64,000 nucleotides of DNA from Chloroflexota bacterium (GCA_016219275.1 JACRBM010000058.1:62001-126000), one strand, 5' to 3'. Counted from the first letter of the stretch, positions 34,197 through 42,801 are shown. A program made the numbers and translations. Notes: generated by a model not told the origin, from the letters alone.

Positions 34197-34304
34197 CGTC
34201 AACTCCGTTTTCTAGTTCGACGAGCGTCGTCACTCGTCAATGGCGGCACGCTTCGCCGCGCAACAACTTTGTACCAAACGCGTAGAAATCCATGCCGCGT
34301 CTTT

Positions 34305-34333
34305 TTGATAATCCCGCGCATAGCGGGTATAAT
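34305..34333 (+). promoter_or_regulatory. Sigma70-type promoter with palindromic spacer
   Basis: TTGATA (34305-34310) and TATAAT (34328-34333) are exactly 17 bp apart. Within the spacer CCCGC and GCGGG form an inverted repeat (34313-34327), a possible repressor site. It serves the radical SAM gene at 34393. Confidence 0.75.
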
Positions 34334-34392
34334 CACACTATACGTTTCGTTTCGGATTATAGCATAAACCGAAATGACATGAAAGGGTATCC

Positions 34393-35646
34393 ATGAGTAC
34401 GACACAAACATATTGGGGACACGTGGACGAACAGGGGCGGGTGGTGCTGCCGCCGGAATTCGCGGCGCAGTACGGCTTGACGCCCGGCGCGCGCTTTCGC
34501 GTGGACCCGCAAACAAATTCGCTGCGCATGCACCGTCCGATCACGCATCTCAACCGGGTGTACGTCGAGCCAACGAGCCGGTGCAATATCGTCTGCCGCA
34601 CGTGCATGCGGAACACCTGGGAAGAAGAGATGGGGACCATGACGCGTGCGACCTTCGAGCGCGTGCTCGACGGACTGCGCGAAATCGGCACCCGCCCGAC
34701 GGTGATGTTTGCCGGCATCGGCGAGCCGCTCGGACATTTTTACATCGCCGAGATGGTGCGCCGCGTCAAAGAGATTGGTTGTCGCGTCGAAATCACGACG
34801 AACGGCACGATGCTCAACGAAAAAATGTCACGCGCGTTGATTGACGCCGGACTAGATGCATTGTGGGTTTCGCTCGACGGCGCGTCGCCGGAGAGTTACG
34901 AGGATGTGCGGCTGGGTGCGGAACTGCCGAACGTCATTCACAATCTGGCGCGCTTTCGAGAAATGCGGAAAGGATTCTATCACCCCAAGCCGGAAATCGG
35001 CGTCGCGTTTGTCGCGATGAAAAACAACATCGCCGATTTGCCGCGCGTCCTTGAACTGGGTCGCTCGCTCGGCGCGACGCTTTTTTCGGTGAGCAACGTG
35101 TTGCCATATACCCAAGAGATGCGCCAAGAAGTGTTGTACGAGCGCACGCTCAAGGATGTCGCGTACATTTCATCCGAGTGGATTCCAAAACTGAGTCTGC
35201 CCAAGATGGACATTAACGACGATACGCGCGATGCGTTCTTTGCCGCGCTCAAGAGCGGGATGAGCGTGACGTACGCCGGCAACAGTTTTAGCGGCGCGAA
35301 CGATGCGTGTGTGTTCATCGAGAACGGCGCGACGACGATTGGTTGGGACGGCGGCGTGAGTCCGTGTCCGCCGCTGTTGCACAATCACACCGTGTTCACA
35401 CGCAACCGCGAACGCAACTTGCGGCGGCACATTCTCGGCAACATCAATGAACGTTCGCTTGCTGATTTGTGGAACGACGAACAGTACTTGGCGTACCGTG
35501 AACGCGTGCACCGTTTCGCGTTTCCGCCGTGCAGTTTCTGCGGCGGGTGCGACCTGCTCGATTCGAACCAGGAAGATTGTCTGGGCACACCCGCGCCGGT
35601 GTGTGGGGGTTGTCTCTGGGCGCAAGGTGTGATTCAGTGTCCGTAG
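34393..35646 (+). CDS. Tungsten-cofactor-type radical SAM/SPASM maturase with AbrB-like N-terminus
   Basis: The 417-residue protein begins with a SpoVT/AbrB-like strand set (GHVDEQGRVVLPPEFAAQYG, residues 9-28), then the radical SAM motif C-x3-C-x2-C in PTSRCNIVCRTCMRN near 60-70, FAGIGEPLGH, TTNGTM, and a Cys-rich C-terminus (CSFCGGCDLLDSNQEDCLG, CGGCLW). This layout is that of the TIGRFAM family described as maturase of tungsten-cofactor oxidoreductases (recalled, not searched). These proteins normally sit next to an aldehyde ferredoxin oxidoreductase gene, and none is in this window. Two MoaD/ThiS-like genes are divergent from it. A clear promoter lies at 34305. Confidence 0.82.
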   Translation: MSTTQTYWGHVDEQGRVVLPPEFAAQYGLTPGARFRVDPQTNSLRMHRPITHLNRVYVEPTSRCNIVCRTCMRNTWEEEMGTMTRATFERVLDGLREIGTRPTVMFAGIGEPLGHFYIAEMVRRVKEIGCRVEITTNGTMLNEKMSRALIDAGLDALWVSLDGASPESYEDVRLGAELPNVIHNLARFREMRKGFYHPKPEIGVAFVAMKNNIADLPRVLELGRSLGATLFSVSNVLPYTQEMRQEVLYERTLKDVAYISSEWIPKLSLPKMDINDDTRDAFFAALKSGMSVTYAGNSFSGANDACVFIENGATTIGWDGGVSPCPPLLHNHTVFTRNRERNLRRHILGNINERSLADLWNDEQYLAYRERVHRFAFPPCSFCGGCDLLDSNQEDCLGTPAPVCGGCLWAQGVIQCP

Positions 35647-35699
35647 GGTGGGGAGAAGCGCGGAGAATTTTTCCTTCGCGCTTGAATCGGGTGACAAAT

Positions 35700-36542
35700 G
35701 TGACGCGCAAATCGAGAACGTTGAAAGAATCTACGCTCAAGGTAGATGAGATCATCAACGCGGATTGTCTTGCAATGTTGCCGATGATGCCTGATGATTT
35801 CGTGGACCTAACACTTTTTTCACCGCCGTACGATGGCATTCGTGACTATAAAAACAACTGGACGTTCGATTATCAACGGCTCGGCAAAGAGTTGTATCGA
35901 GTAACCAAAGATGGTGGAGTATGCGTTGTGGTTGTTGGCGATGGGACGAAAGATTTTGCCAAGTCAATGACCACGTTTCGTCTCGCGGTGAATTGGGTTG
36001 ACGATGCCGGCTGGAGGTTGTTCGAGACGTGCATCTACAGACGCGATGGCAACCCGGGTGCGTGGTGGACGCAACGCTTCCGTGTGGATCACGAATACAT
36101 CCTGATGTTTTTCAAAGGCAAACGCCCGGCGACCTTTGAAAAAGAACATCTGATGATTCCCAGCAAACACGCCGGCAAGATCTATTCGGGTACGGATCGG
36201 TTGACAAACGGTGGTTTTAAGAAAATTGAACCCAAAGCAGTTAACCCGTTGAAATGTCGCGGTACGGTTTGGCAATACGCGACAAGCAATACTGAAGGCA
36301 ACAGACTCAAACTCCAACATCCCGCGACGTTTCCCGACAAACTGGCTGAGGATTTGATCCTCTGTTTTTCCAAGCCAGAGCAAATCGTGCTCGATCCGAT
36401 GTGTGGAAGCGGCACAACGTGTGCGATGGCGTTGCGGAACAATCGCCGGTACATTGGATTTGACATATCGGAAGAGTACTGTCACATTGCGAATCAGCGC
36501 ATCACACTTGAGACGCGCGAAAAAGCTAGCCGCTTGTTTTGA
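35700..36542 (+). CDS. DNA adenine/cytosine-N4 methyltransferase (N6_N4_Mtase, beta class)
   Basis: The 280-residue enzyme has the catalytic motif IV as LFSPPYDGIRDYK (SPPY near residue 42) ahead of motif I LDPMCGSGTTCAMA near 235, the order of the beta class. It should methylate the exocyclic amino group of adenine or cytosine at a specific site. GTG 35700 is chosen because GGGTGA precedes it; the open frame extends upstream into the radical SAM gene, but that part is not conserved-looking. Directly downstream is a gene resembling a restriction enzyme, broken by a stop codon, so this is likely an orphaned modification enzyme of a type II system. Confidence 0.83.
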   Translation: MTRKSRTLKESTLKVDEIINADCLAMLPMMPDDFVDLTLFSPPYDGIRDYKNNWTFDYQRLGKELYRVTKDGGVCVVVVGDGTKDFAKSMTTFRLAVNWVDDAGWRLFETCIYRRDGNPGAWWTQRFRVDHEYILMFFKGKRPATFEKEHLMIPSKHAGKIYSGTDRLTNGGFKKIEPKAVNPLKCRGTVWQYATSNTEGNRLKLQHPATFPDKLAEDLILCFSKPEQIVLDPMCGSGTTCAMALRNNRRYIGFDISEEYCHIANQRITLETREKASRLF

Positions 36543-36557
36543 TGCAGGGGAACAGCG

Positions 36558-36980
36558 ATGACAGCATTGTCTTATCGCCGCGATGCGCGAATCGCGCAAT
36601 TCGCGCTTGCCCGCATTCCAAAATCATGGGACGGCAAAAAATGCGTGCTTCAGCTGAAAGCCGCGAATTTCAACTGGCGTCAAATGGAATGGTGGGCGTT
36701 TTACTTTGAACTGCTTTGCCAACGCAACCTCGGTGCCGAGTTTACGATGCCCGGCGACTGATTTGGCAAAGCGCCAACCGCATGCTTTGATGCCAAGCGC
36801 ACAATTAACTGGGATATCAAAGCCAAAGCGATCAAATCTGATGACCAGCGTTCGATTCTCAACGATACTGCCGCGATGGACGCCAGTATTCAAAAGTACG
36901 GCGCGCACGGATTGATTGTCGCATTGTGCGATGTAGAGTACAACGACGCTGGGTGCGTTGCATCAACATCGCATTTCTGA
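36558..36980 (+). pseudogene. Restriction-endonuclease-like gene broken by in-frame TGA
   Basis: From ATG 36558 (AGGGG upstream) the frame runs for 67 residues to TGA at 36759-36761 and then continues in the same frame for 72 more codons to TGA at 36978-36980. The read-through has FDAKRTINWDIKAKA and a GLIVALCDVEY strand, and the first half has WRQMEWWAFYFELLCQ. It follows the methyltransferase by 15 bp, the usual place for its cognate restriction enzyme. A D-x-K arrangement is visible, but the family is not recognised. A point mutation or sequencing error would explain the stop. The last part also looks shortened, with a promoter overlapping its end. Confidence 0.6.
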
Positions 36981-36986
36981 TACAAT
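36958..36986 (+). promoter_or_regulatory. Promoter of the sigma/anti-sigma genes
   Basis: TTGCAT (36958-36963) and TACAAT (36981-36986) are 17 bp apart, overlapping the end of the broken restriction gene and about 40 bp before the sigma-factor start. Confidence 0.5.
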
Positions 36987-37024
36987 GCTTGCAGGGAGAA
37001 AAAAGCGACTGCCTACAATAACGG

Positions 37025-37597
37025 ATGCTAGTCGAAAAGCCTATGAACCAGGAAGATGTTCACATTATTCAACGCTGTTTGGCTGGAGATGAGAAAGCGT
37101 GGCACACGTTTGTCGAACGTTATGCGCGACTGGTGTATTCGATTCCGATCCGCAGCGGGCTTTCGACCGATGACGCCGACGATGTCTTCCAAAACGTGTT
37201 CAGCATTGCATTCCGTCATCTCGCGCAATTGCGTCAACCCGGCACGGTTGCGGCATGGCTCATCACCATCACGCACCGCGAGACCTTGCGCGCACTCAAA
37301 CAATACCATCGTCAAGATACGCTTGACGATGACATTGAGGATTCTGCGGCTCCACCGCCGGATCAATTAGAACTGTGGGAGCGCCAGCACATCGTGCGTG
37401 AAGCGCTCCGCAAGACCGGATCCCCCTGCCGCGAACTTCTTACCGCCTTATTCCTCGAATCACCCAAACCTAGTTACGATAAACTTGCCATACGGCTCAA
37501 AATGCCGATTGGTAGTTTGGGTCCTACCCGCGCGCGCTGTTTTAAAAAATTCGAAGCTCTGGTGATAGCAATGGGGTTTGATTACATTGCGCGGTGA
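37025..37597 (+). CDS. ECF-type RNA polymerase sigma factor
   Basis: The 190-residue protein has a sigma region 2 (CLAGDEKAWHTFVERYARLVYSI, then DDADDVFQNVFSIAFRHLAQL, with WLITITHRETLRALKQ) and a shorter region 4 with a helix-turn-helix near 150-175. It should direct RNA polymerase to a small regulon, held inactive by the membrane anti-sigma protein encoded 47 bp downstream. ATG 37025 is used; ATG 37043 is also possible. The region-4 recognition helix is somewhat unusual (LKMPIGSLGPTRARC), so it belongs to a divergent group. Confidence 0.82.
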   Translation: MLVEKPMNQEDVHIIQRCLAGDEKAWHTFVERYARLVYSIPIRSGLSTDDADDVFQNVFSIAFRHLAQLRQPGTVAAWLITITHRETLRALKQYHRQDTLDDDIEDSAAPPPDQLELWERQHIVREALRKTGSPCRELLTALFLESPKPSYDKLAIRLKMPIGSLGPTRARCFKKFEALVIAMGFDYIAR

Positions 37598-37644
37598 TTA
37601 GATTTACACCGCTTTTGCCCGCTGACCCATAAGCCGAAGATCAG

Positions 37645-39300
37645 ATGAGTACCCATCCAGTTTCCTACGAAACCCTGATCGCATTTGCCGCCGATGAGCT
37701 AACCGGCGGTGAGCGGGATAGACTTGCGACGCATGTACCGTACTGCGCCGAATGTGCCCCTATTGTCAACCGCTTTCGATTGATCCGGGCGGCTACCCGA
37801 ACCGACAAGTCGCCGATTCCTCCACACGCGACGGTCGCGCGAGCTCAAGCCATCTTTTCTGACCATCGTGCCAGTTTGCAATCGGAGCCTTCCTTATCGA
37901 GCGCTAGCGCGCCGATCAACGAACACCCAGTGCTTGATGAAGAGTTGATCGCCTTTGCGGTCGGCGAATTGACTGACGCGGAACAGCAAAGGATTGCGGC
38001 GCATTTACGTCAGTGTGACAGTTGCGCCACCGAAATCAGACGCATTACACAGATACGTTCTATTTTGGAATCGGATGACACGCGCGAGCCATCACCCCAA
38101 GTGATCCGACGCGCTCAAGCCATCCTCGCTCAACAAAAGCGGACCCAACTAACGCGTCGAATCGAAACCGGTTTGGACCGGCTCTTCCAAATGAGCCGGC
38201 TCTCTCCGGCTTCTGCTTTGCTCCTCTTGCTCGTGGCTAATCTTCTCGTTTTTGCCGGCTTGGGCATCGGGTTGACTCAGAATGCCGCGCCGGGAGATTT
38301 CCTGTATCCGATCAAAAGCGGCGTCGAAAATCTTCAAATTACGATGTCAGTGAGCGATGCCGATAAGCTAAAACTATATTTAGATTTAGCCGGCGTGCGC
38401 GTAGAGGAAATTCGAACCCAAGTAAGTTCGCACCAGTTTGCCAAGATTCCGGATACAGCGGTTGCCTATCAAGACCACGTACAACAATCGTCGGATTCCT
38501 TGTTGGTTGTCTTTGGCAAAAACGTCAGTCAAGCAAAGACGATCGCACAATTGATGCAGACCAGACTCGATCAATATGTAGATGCTTTGACGACGTTGAG
38601 CAATGATGTGCCCGATGAAACTAAACCGGCTTTATTGCGAGCCATCGAAGTTTCCGGCGCGGCGATTTCCGTTGCGCTTCGGATTATCAGTACACCGGTG
38701 ATCGCCCCGACACCCCGCGTGAACCCAACGCCAACCAGGGTAAATACCGTAACTCCAAGTTCAACCCCGCGACCGGCTCCGTCAAATACACGGGTCATTC
38801 CACTTCCACCCGACTCGCCAACTGTGCCATCTAGTCAACGCAAACCACCTTCGGCGACAACCGTGCGCCCGCCACCCGACAGCAGTTCACGACTCCCAAC
38901 TAGTACATCTGCGCTGGACGCGGAACGATGCCCAGCCCCGGTTCAACCCAGGTCATCGGGTATCATTACCAAGTCGGCGTTGGCAAGCGCAGTGCGTGAG
39001 CCGGATGGCGAACCGATCAATCCAAAAGACGAATTCAGACCAACCGACAAAATCTACACGGTGTTGGGGATCGTGAATGCCCCGTCGAACACCAGATTCA
39101 AAGCAATCTGGTGCGTGACCGATGTTGGTCAAGCCATGCCGGCGAATGCCAAACTAGGACAAGCGGATCTTGTCTCATCGAGTACGCGCAACATCGAATT
39201 TACTCTCGCTCTGTCGCGAGGGTTCCCAGTTGGAAGATATCGCGTACAAATCTATGTCAACGATGTTCTCGACACGGTGAAAAATTTCAGCGTGAGATAA
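37645..39300 (+). CDS. Anti-sigma factor with two zinc-finger domains and DUF5667-like region
   Basis: The 551-residue protein has two N-terminal zf-HC2 domains, each with H-x3-C-x2-C (HVPYCAEC near 30, HLRQCDSC near 125), a membrane helix near 190-212 and just after it a DUF5667-like part (APGDFLYPIKSGVENLQ). Then comes a Thr/Pro-rich stalk (about 345-430) and a C-terminal extracellular domain. The zinc fingers would bind the ECF sigma encoded upstream and the outside part would sense a signal. A duplicated anti-sigma domain is uncommon, as most have one. The signal is unknown. Confidence 0.8.
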   Translation: MSTHPVSYETLIAFAADELTGGERDRLATHVPYCAECAPIVNRFRLIRAATRTDKSPIPPHATVARAQAIFSDHRASLQSEPSLSSASAPINEHPVLDEELIAFAVGELTDAEQQRIAAHLRQCDSCATEIRRITQIRSILESDDTREPSPQVIRRAQAILAQQKRTQLTRRIETGLDRLFQMSRLSPASALLLLLVANLLVFAGLGIGLTQNAAPGDFLYPIKSGVENLQITMSVSDADKLKLYLDLAGVRVEEIRTQVSSHQFAKIPDTAVAYQDHVQQSSDSLLVVFGKNVSQAKTIAQLMQTRLDQYVDALTTLSNDVPDETKPALLRAIEVSGAAISVALRIISTPVIAPTPRVNPTPTRVNTVTPSSTPRPAPSNTRVIPLPPDSPTVPSSQRKPPSATTVRPPPDSSSRLPTSTSALDAERCPAPVQPRSSGIITKSALASAVREPDGEPINPKDEFRPTDKIYTVLGIVNAPSNTRFKAIWCVTDVGQAMPANAKLGQADLVSSSTRNIEFTLALSRGFPVGRYRVQIYVNDVLDTVKNFSVR

Positions 39301-39307
39301 ATCTTGA

Positions 39308-40489
39308 ATGATTGACACGATCCGTCCGCGTGTCGCTTCGTACCGCGACACCATCATCCACTTTCTCCGCGACCTCGTCGCGATTCCGAGTTTCGACAGC
39401 AACATTCGTGAGGTTGCCGCGCGCGTCGAACGCGAATTGCGCGCGCTCGGCTTTCGCGATATTCACTACGCGCCGTACGGCGACATCGTTGCAAAAATCG
39501 GCGATGGCAAACGTATCCTACTGTACGATTCGCACCTCGACACGGTCGGCGTGGGCGACGAACGCGAGTGGAAACACGGCGCATTCAGCGGCGCAATCGA
39601 AAACGGAATGATGTACGGGCGCGGCACGGTGGACGAAAAAGGTTCGACGCCGCCGATGATTTACGGCTTGAAAATCGCGCACGACCTGGGGCTGCTCGAC
39701 GGATTCACTGCGTACTATTTCGGTTCGATTGAGGAATGGTGCGAGGGTTTGTCCGCGCAAGTGTTTGTCGAGGAAGAACACATCCATCCCGACTTCGTCG
39801 TCATTGGCGAACCGACGAACAATCGCGTGGTGCGTGGACACAAGGGGCGCGTCGAATTGCGTGTGACCGCGCGCGGCAAGAGCGCGCACGGTGCGTCGCA
39901 TTGGCTTGGCGACAACGCGCTCTATAAAATGACCGGCGTGCTGCGCGCGATTCCCGAACTCGACGCGCGATTGGCGGACGATCCATTCCTGGGTCGCGGC
40001 TCGATTGTCGCGACGCACATTGACGTGTGCGCTGGTTCGCTCAACGTCGTGCCGGATCGTTGCTCGATTGTGCTGGATCGTCGCTTGACGGTTGGCGAGA
40101 CCGCCGAGCAAGCATTCGCGCAGGTGCGCGCATTATTGCCGTCATCCGATTTCGACGTGGAATTTTTGCGGTACACACAACCGAGTTACAACGGTTATGT
40201 GCGCGAGCACGAACAAATTTTCCTAACGTGGCTGTTCGAGGAATCGCATCCGCTCATCCACGCGGCAATCGAAACGTCGCGCGCGTTGGGCTGGGATACG
40301 ACAACCGGCAAGTGGAACTTTTCGACGAACGGCGCGTACTGGGCAGGCGTCGCGCAAATTCCGTCGGTCGGTTTCGGTCCCGGCGAAGAAAGTGGCGTGC
40401 ATATCGTGGACGAACATATTCGCGTGGACGATGTGGTGCGCGCGACGGAGTGGTACGCGTTATTGCCACAAATGATTGGACGCAGATGA
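39308..40489 (+). CDS. ygeY: YgeY-type M20 metallohydrolase (selenium-metabolism-linked family)
   Basis: The 393-residue protein is an M20-type metallopeptidase/amidohydrolase: metal ligands in LYDSHLDTVG, the GRGTVDEKGS Asp, the catalytic pair in GSIEEWCEG, GEPT and the C-terminal His in GVHIVDEH. Sequence style and length fit YgeY, which in other bacteria is linked with YgeW carbamoyltransferase, YgeX ammonia-lyase and carbamate kinase, in recently described anaerobic purine degradation. Matching carbamoyl genes lie at 49.6-53.2 kb, not adjacent. The last codons (IGRR then stop) come from a GGACGCAGAT repeat that begins at 40475, so the end has been altered by the repeat. Confidence 0.82.
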   Translation: MIDTIRPRVASYRDTIIHFLRDLVAIPSFDSNIREVAARVERELRALGFRDIHYAPYGDIVAKIGDGKRILLYDSHLDTVGVGDEREWKHGAFSGAIENGMMYGRGTVDEKGSTPPMIYGLKIAHDLGLLDGFTAYYFGSIEEWCEGLSAQVFVEEEHIHPDFVVIGEPTNNRVVRGHKGRVELRVTARGKSAHGASHWLGDNALYKMTGVLRAIPELDARLADDPFLGRGSIVATHIDVCAGSLNVVPDRCSIVLDRRLTVGETAEQAFAQVRALLPSSDFDVEFLRYTQPSYNGYVREHEQIFLTWLFEESHPLIHAAIETSRALGWDTTTGKWNFSTNGAYWAGVAQIPSVGFGPGEESGVHIVDEHIRVDDVVRATEWYALLPQMIGRR

Positions 40490-40536
40490 ACGCGGATTTT
40501 TTCTTATCCGCGAAAATCCGCGTTCATCCGCGTCCC
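40475..40536. repeat. GGACGCAGAT inverted dispersed repeat (copy 4)
   Basis: TTGGACGCAGATGAACGCGG and the complementary CCGCGTTCATCCGCGTCCCA enclose about 22 bp. The TGA in the left arm is the stop codon of the YgeY-type gene. Confidence 0.7.
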
Positions 40537-40559
40537 AAATATTTATCGTCATCATACAC

Positions 40560-40604
40560 TTGTCTCGAAACTGACACGCGATTGACACACAATCGCGTTA
40601 TCAT
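40560..40604 (+). promoter_or_regulatory. Pho-box-like triple direct repeat and -10 box
   Basis: TTGTCTC (40560-40566), CTGACAC (40571-40577) and TTGACAC (40582-40588) repeat every 11 bp, the spacing of PhoB boxes, and the last one ends 10 bp before TATCAT (40599-40604), as in promoters where PhoB replaces the -35 contact. It lies just upstream of the response regulator gene, suggesting autoregulation. A two-unit version is at 42768. Confidence 0.6.
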
Positions 40605-40611
40605 TTGAGCG

Positions 40612-41298
40612 ATGAGCAGAATTCTTGTGGTGGACGACGAGCCATCCATCGTGGATGTGCTGATGTACAATCTGATCAAAGCCGGTCATCAACCCATTGT
40701 GGCTCGCGACGGCGAGCAGGCGTTGAAACTCGCGCGCGCCGAACATCCCGACCTGGTGATTCTCGATCTGATGCTACCTGGGATGGATGGACTGGAAGTA
40801 TGCCGCGCGCTCCGCAAAGAGGGCGATCTGCCGATCATCATGCTCACCGCCAAGGACGAAGAGATTGATCGCGTCGTCGGCTTGGAGATCGGCGCGGACG
40901 ATTACGTCGTCAAGCCGTTCAGCGTGCGCGAGTTGATGGCGCGCGTCAAAACGATCTTGCGCCGCGCGCAACCCAAATCCGCCGAAACCGCGCTCGTGTT
41001 GCAAGCCGGCGATTTGCGATTGGATGTGGCGCGTCACCAGGTTGCTTGGCGCGGTGCGCCGTTCGACGTGACCGCGATTCAATTCGAGGTACTGCGCGTA
41101 CTGATGGCAAACCCAGGTCGTGTGTTCTCACGCGAAGAATTGCTCAACCAGGTCTGGGGCTATGATTATTACGGCGACACGCGCACGGTGGACTCGGCGA
41201 TCAAACGCTTGCGCGCGCGCCTGCGCGAGGTCGCGGCGGAATGCGAATTGATCGTCACGGTCCGCGACGCCGGCTACAAATTGAGCGACGATGTTTAA
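40612..41298 (+). CDS. OmpR/PhoB-family response regulator
   Basis: The 228-residue protein has a receiver domain with the acidic pocket (VDDE at 6-9), phosphorylated Asp52 in VILDLMLPG and the VKPF Lys, followed by a winged-helix DNA-binding domain (about 130-225) with GYDYYGDTRTVDSAIKRLRARL. It should bind direct repeats once phosphorylated by the sensor kinase encoded next, whose start overlaps its end. The Pho-box-like repeats before it and before the SIMPL/PstS-like genes point to a phosphate-type regulon; that assignment is inference. Confidence 0.93.
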   Translation: MSRILVVDDEPSIVDVLMYNLIKAGHQPIVARDGEQALKLARAEHPDLVILDLMLPGMDGLEVCRALRKEGDLPIIMLTAKDEEIDRVVGLEIGADDYVVKPFSVRELMARVKTILRRAQPKSAETALVLQAGDLRLDVARHQVAWRGAPFDVTAIQFEVLRVLMANPGRVFSREELLNQVWGYDYYGDTRTVDSAIKRLRARLREVAAECELIVTVRDAGYKLSDDV

Positions 41299-42745
41299 TC
41301 GTTTGACCACGCGGCTTGTCCTAAGTCATTTGTTGGTGATTGCGATTGCAATGACCTTGCTTAGTTTCGTTTTGTTCTCGCTCGTGCAAGGTTATTTCGT
41401 CCAGGCATTGCAACAGAGTCTCACCAACCAGGCGCGTTTGACCGCGCAAGCGCTGCTATCCACGAGTGCGGCGAATGTTTCCCCCGTAATCCAGTCCCCG
41501 GCGCAGAACGCGCTCCAGCAACAAACGAGCCAGGTCAATGTCCAAGTCCAGAACACCGCGCCGAATTCATTGGACAACGTCGCAATTCGTTTGAGCGCCG
41601 AGTTGGACACGCGCGTGCGCGTGGTGGATGCGCGCGGGGTCGTCCAAGCCGATAGCGCCAACGTCGAGCGCGGACGCGATCTCAGCAACGACGTGCTGGT
41701 TGCCGCCGCGCTGAACGGACAAGAACAGTCGCGCGTGCAAGACGATTGGATTTTTGTCGCGGTACCGCTGCGCCGCGATGGACGCAGCATCGGCGCGGTG
41801 TACCTGGGACAGCCGATGCGCGATGTGGCATCGGTGCTCGCGGATTTGCGCGCGCGGTTGTTCATCTCCGCGATGGTGTCGCTCGTGCTGTCCGCGTTGG
41901 TCGGCGCGATTTTGGCGCGCGCGATTGCGCAACCAGTGCGCCAACTCACGCGCGCGGCGCATCAACTCGCGCCAGGTAATTTCGATTACCCGCTCGACGC
42001 GCGCGCGTCCGATGAATTGGGTGAACTCGCGCGCGAGTTTCGCTCGATGAGCGGCGATCTTGCGCGCACGCTCCAAGCGCGCACCGATCTGGTCGGCAAC
42101 GTCAGCCACGAACTTCGCACGCCGCTCACCGCGATCAAGGGCTTGGTCGAGACTCTACGCGATGGTGCGGTGGACGATCTTGCCGCGCGCGACAAGTTTC
42201 TCGCGTCCATCGAAGGCGAAACAGATCGTTTGATTCGACTCGTCAACGATTTGCTTATCCTCTCGCGTGCCGATTCGCAAGCCCTGACCTTGCGCCGCGA
42301 ATCGTTCGATCTCACCGCTTTGGCGCGCGATTGCGCGGACGAATTCGCCGCGCCGCGCGTCGCGATTGTCGTGGAAGGTTCGCCGACCCAGGTTCACGCC
42401 GACCCGGATCGCATTCGCCAGGTGCTCGTCAATCTGCTCGACAATGCGATTCGCTATTCGCCGCCGGACGAAACGGTGCGCGTGAATGTCGCATCGGCAT
42501 CGGGCAACGTCACCGTATCGGTGCACGATCGCGGACCGGGTATTTCCATCGCCGAGCAAGCGCGCGTGTTCGAGCGATTTTATCGCGCCGATAAATCGCG
42601 CGCGCGCGATCCCCAGGATTCGGCGGGCGCGGGGTTGGGGCTTGCCATCGCGCAAACGCTCATTGTCGCGCACGGCGGTCGCATCGCACTCGAAAGCCGC
42701 GAAGGACAAGGCACGACTGTACGTTTCTCCTTGCCTGCCGCGTAA
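41291..42745 (+). CDS. Membrane sensor histidine kinase with HAMP domain
   Basis: The 484-residue kinase has two membrane segments (about 10-32 and 192-213) around an extracytoplasmic sensor region, a HAMP linker, an H-box with His near 272 (NVSHELRTPLTAI), an N-box (LLDNAIRYSPP) and G-boxes (DRGPGIS, GAGLGLAI). It autophosphorylates and passes the phosphate to the regulator encoded upstream, with which it overlaps by 8 bp. The presence of a large periplasmic part differs from the PAS-containing PhoR type. The signal is unknown; phosphate is suggested only by the neighbours. Confidence 0.93.
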   Translation: MFNRLTTRLVLSHLLVIAIAMTLLSFVLFSLVQGYFVQALQQSLTNQARLTAQALLSTSAANVSPVIQSPAQNALQQQTSQVNVQVQNTAPNSLDNVAIRLSAELDTRVRVVDARGVVQADSANVERGRDLSNDVLVAAALNGQEQSRVQDDWIFVAVPLRRDGRSIGAVYLGQPMRDVASVLADLRARLFISAMVSLVLSALVGAILARAIAQPVRQLTRAAHQLAPGNFDYPLDARASDELGELAREFRSMSGDLARTLQARTDLVGNVSHELRTPLTAIKGLVETLRDGAVDDLAARDKFLASIEGETDRLIRLVNDLLILSRADSQALTLRRESFDLTALARDCADEFAAPRVAIVVEGSPTQVHADPDRIRQVLVNLLDNAIRYSPPDETVRVNVASASGNVTVSVHDRGPGISIAEQARVFERFYRADKSRARDPQDSAGAGLGLAIAQTLIVAHGGRIALESREGQGTTVRFSLPAA

Positions 42746-42767
42746 TCGTCCTCAAACTTTTCCTCCT

Positions 42768-42801
42768 TTGCCACACGATTGACACATTCCTCTGTTAGTC
42801 T
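42768..42801 (+). promoter_or_regulatory. Pho-box-like direct repeat and -10 box before the SIMPL gene
   Basis: TTGCCAC (42768-42774) and TTGACAC (42779-42785) are spaced 11 bp, and TAGTCT (42796-42801) begins 11 bp after the second unit. It matches the arrangement at 40560-40604, so both operons are probably controlled by the same regulator. Confidence 0.55.

Noticed and set aside
35529-35699. N-terminal extension of the DNA methyltransferase
   Set aside because: It overlaps the Cys-rich end of the radical SAM gene and shows no methyltransferase features.
36759-36761. TGA recoding (Sec or Trp) in the restriction-like gene
   Set aside because: No SECIS-like hairpin was recognised, other genes use TGA as stop, and a second broken gene has TAA, so simple nonsense mutation is more likely.
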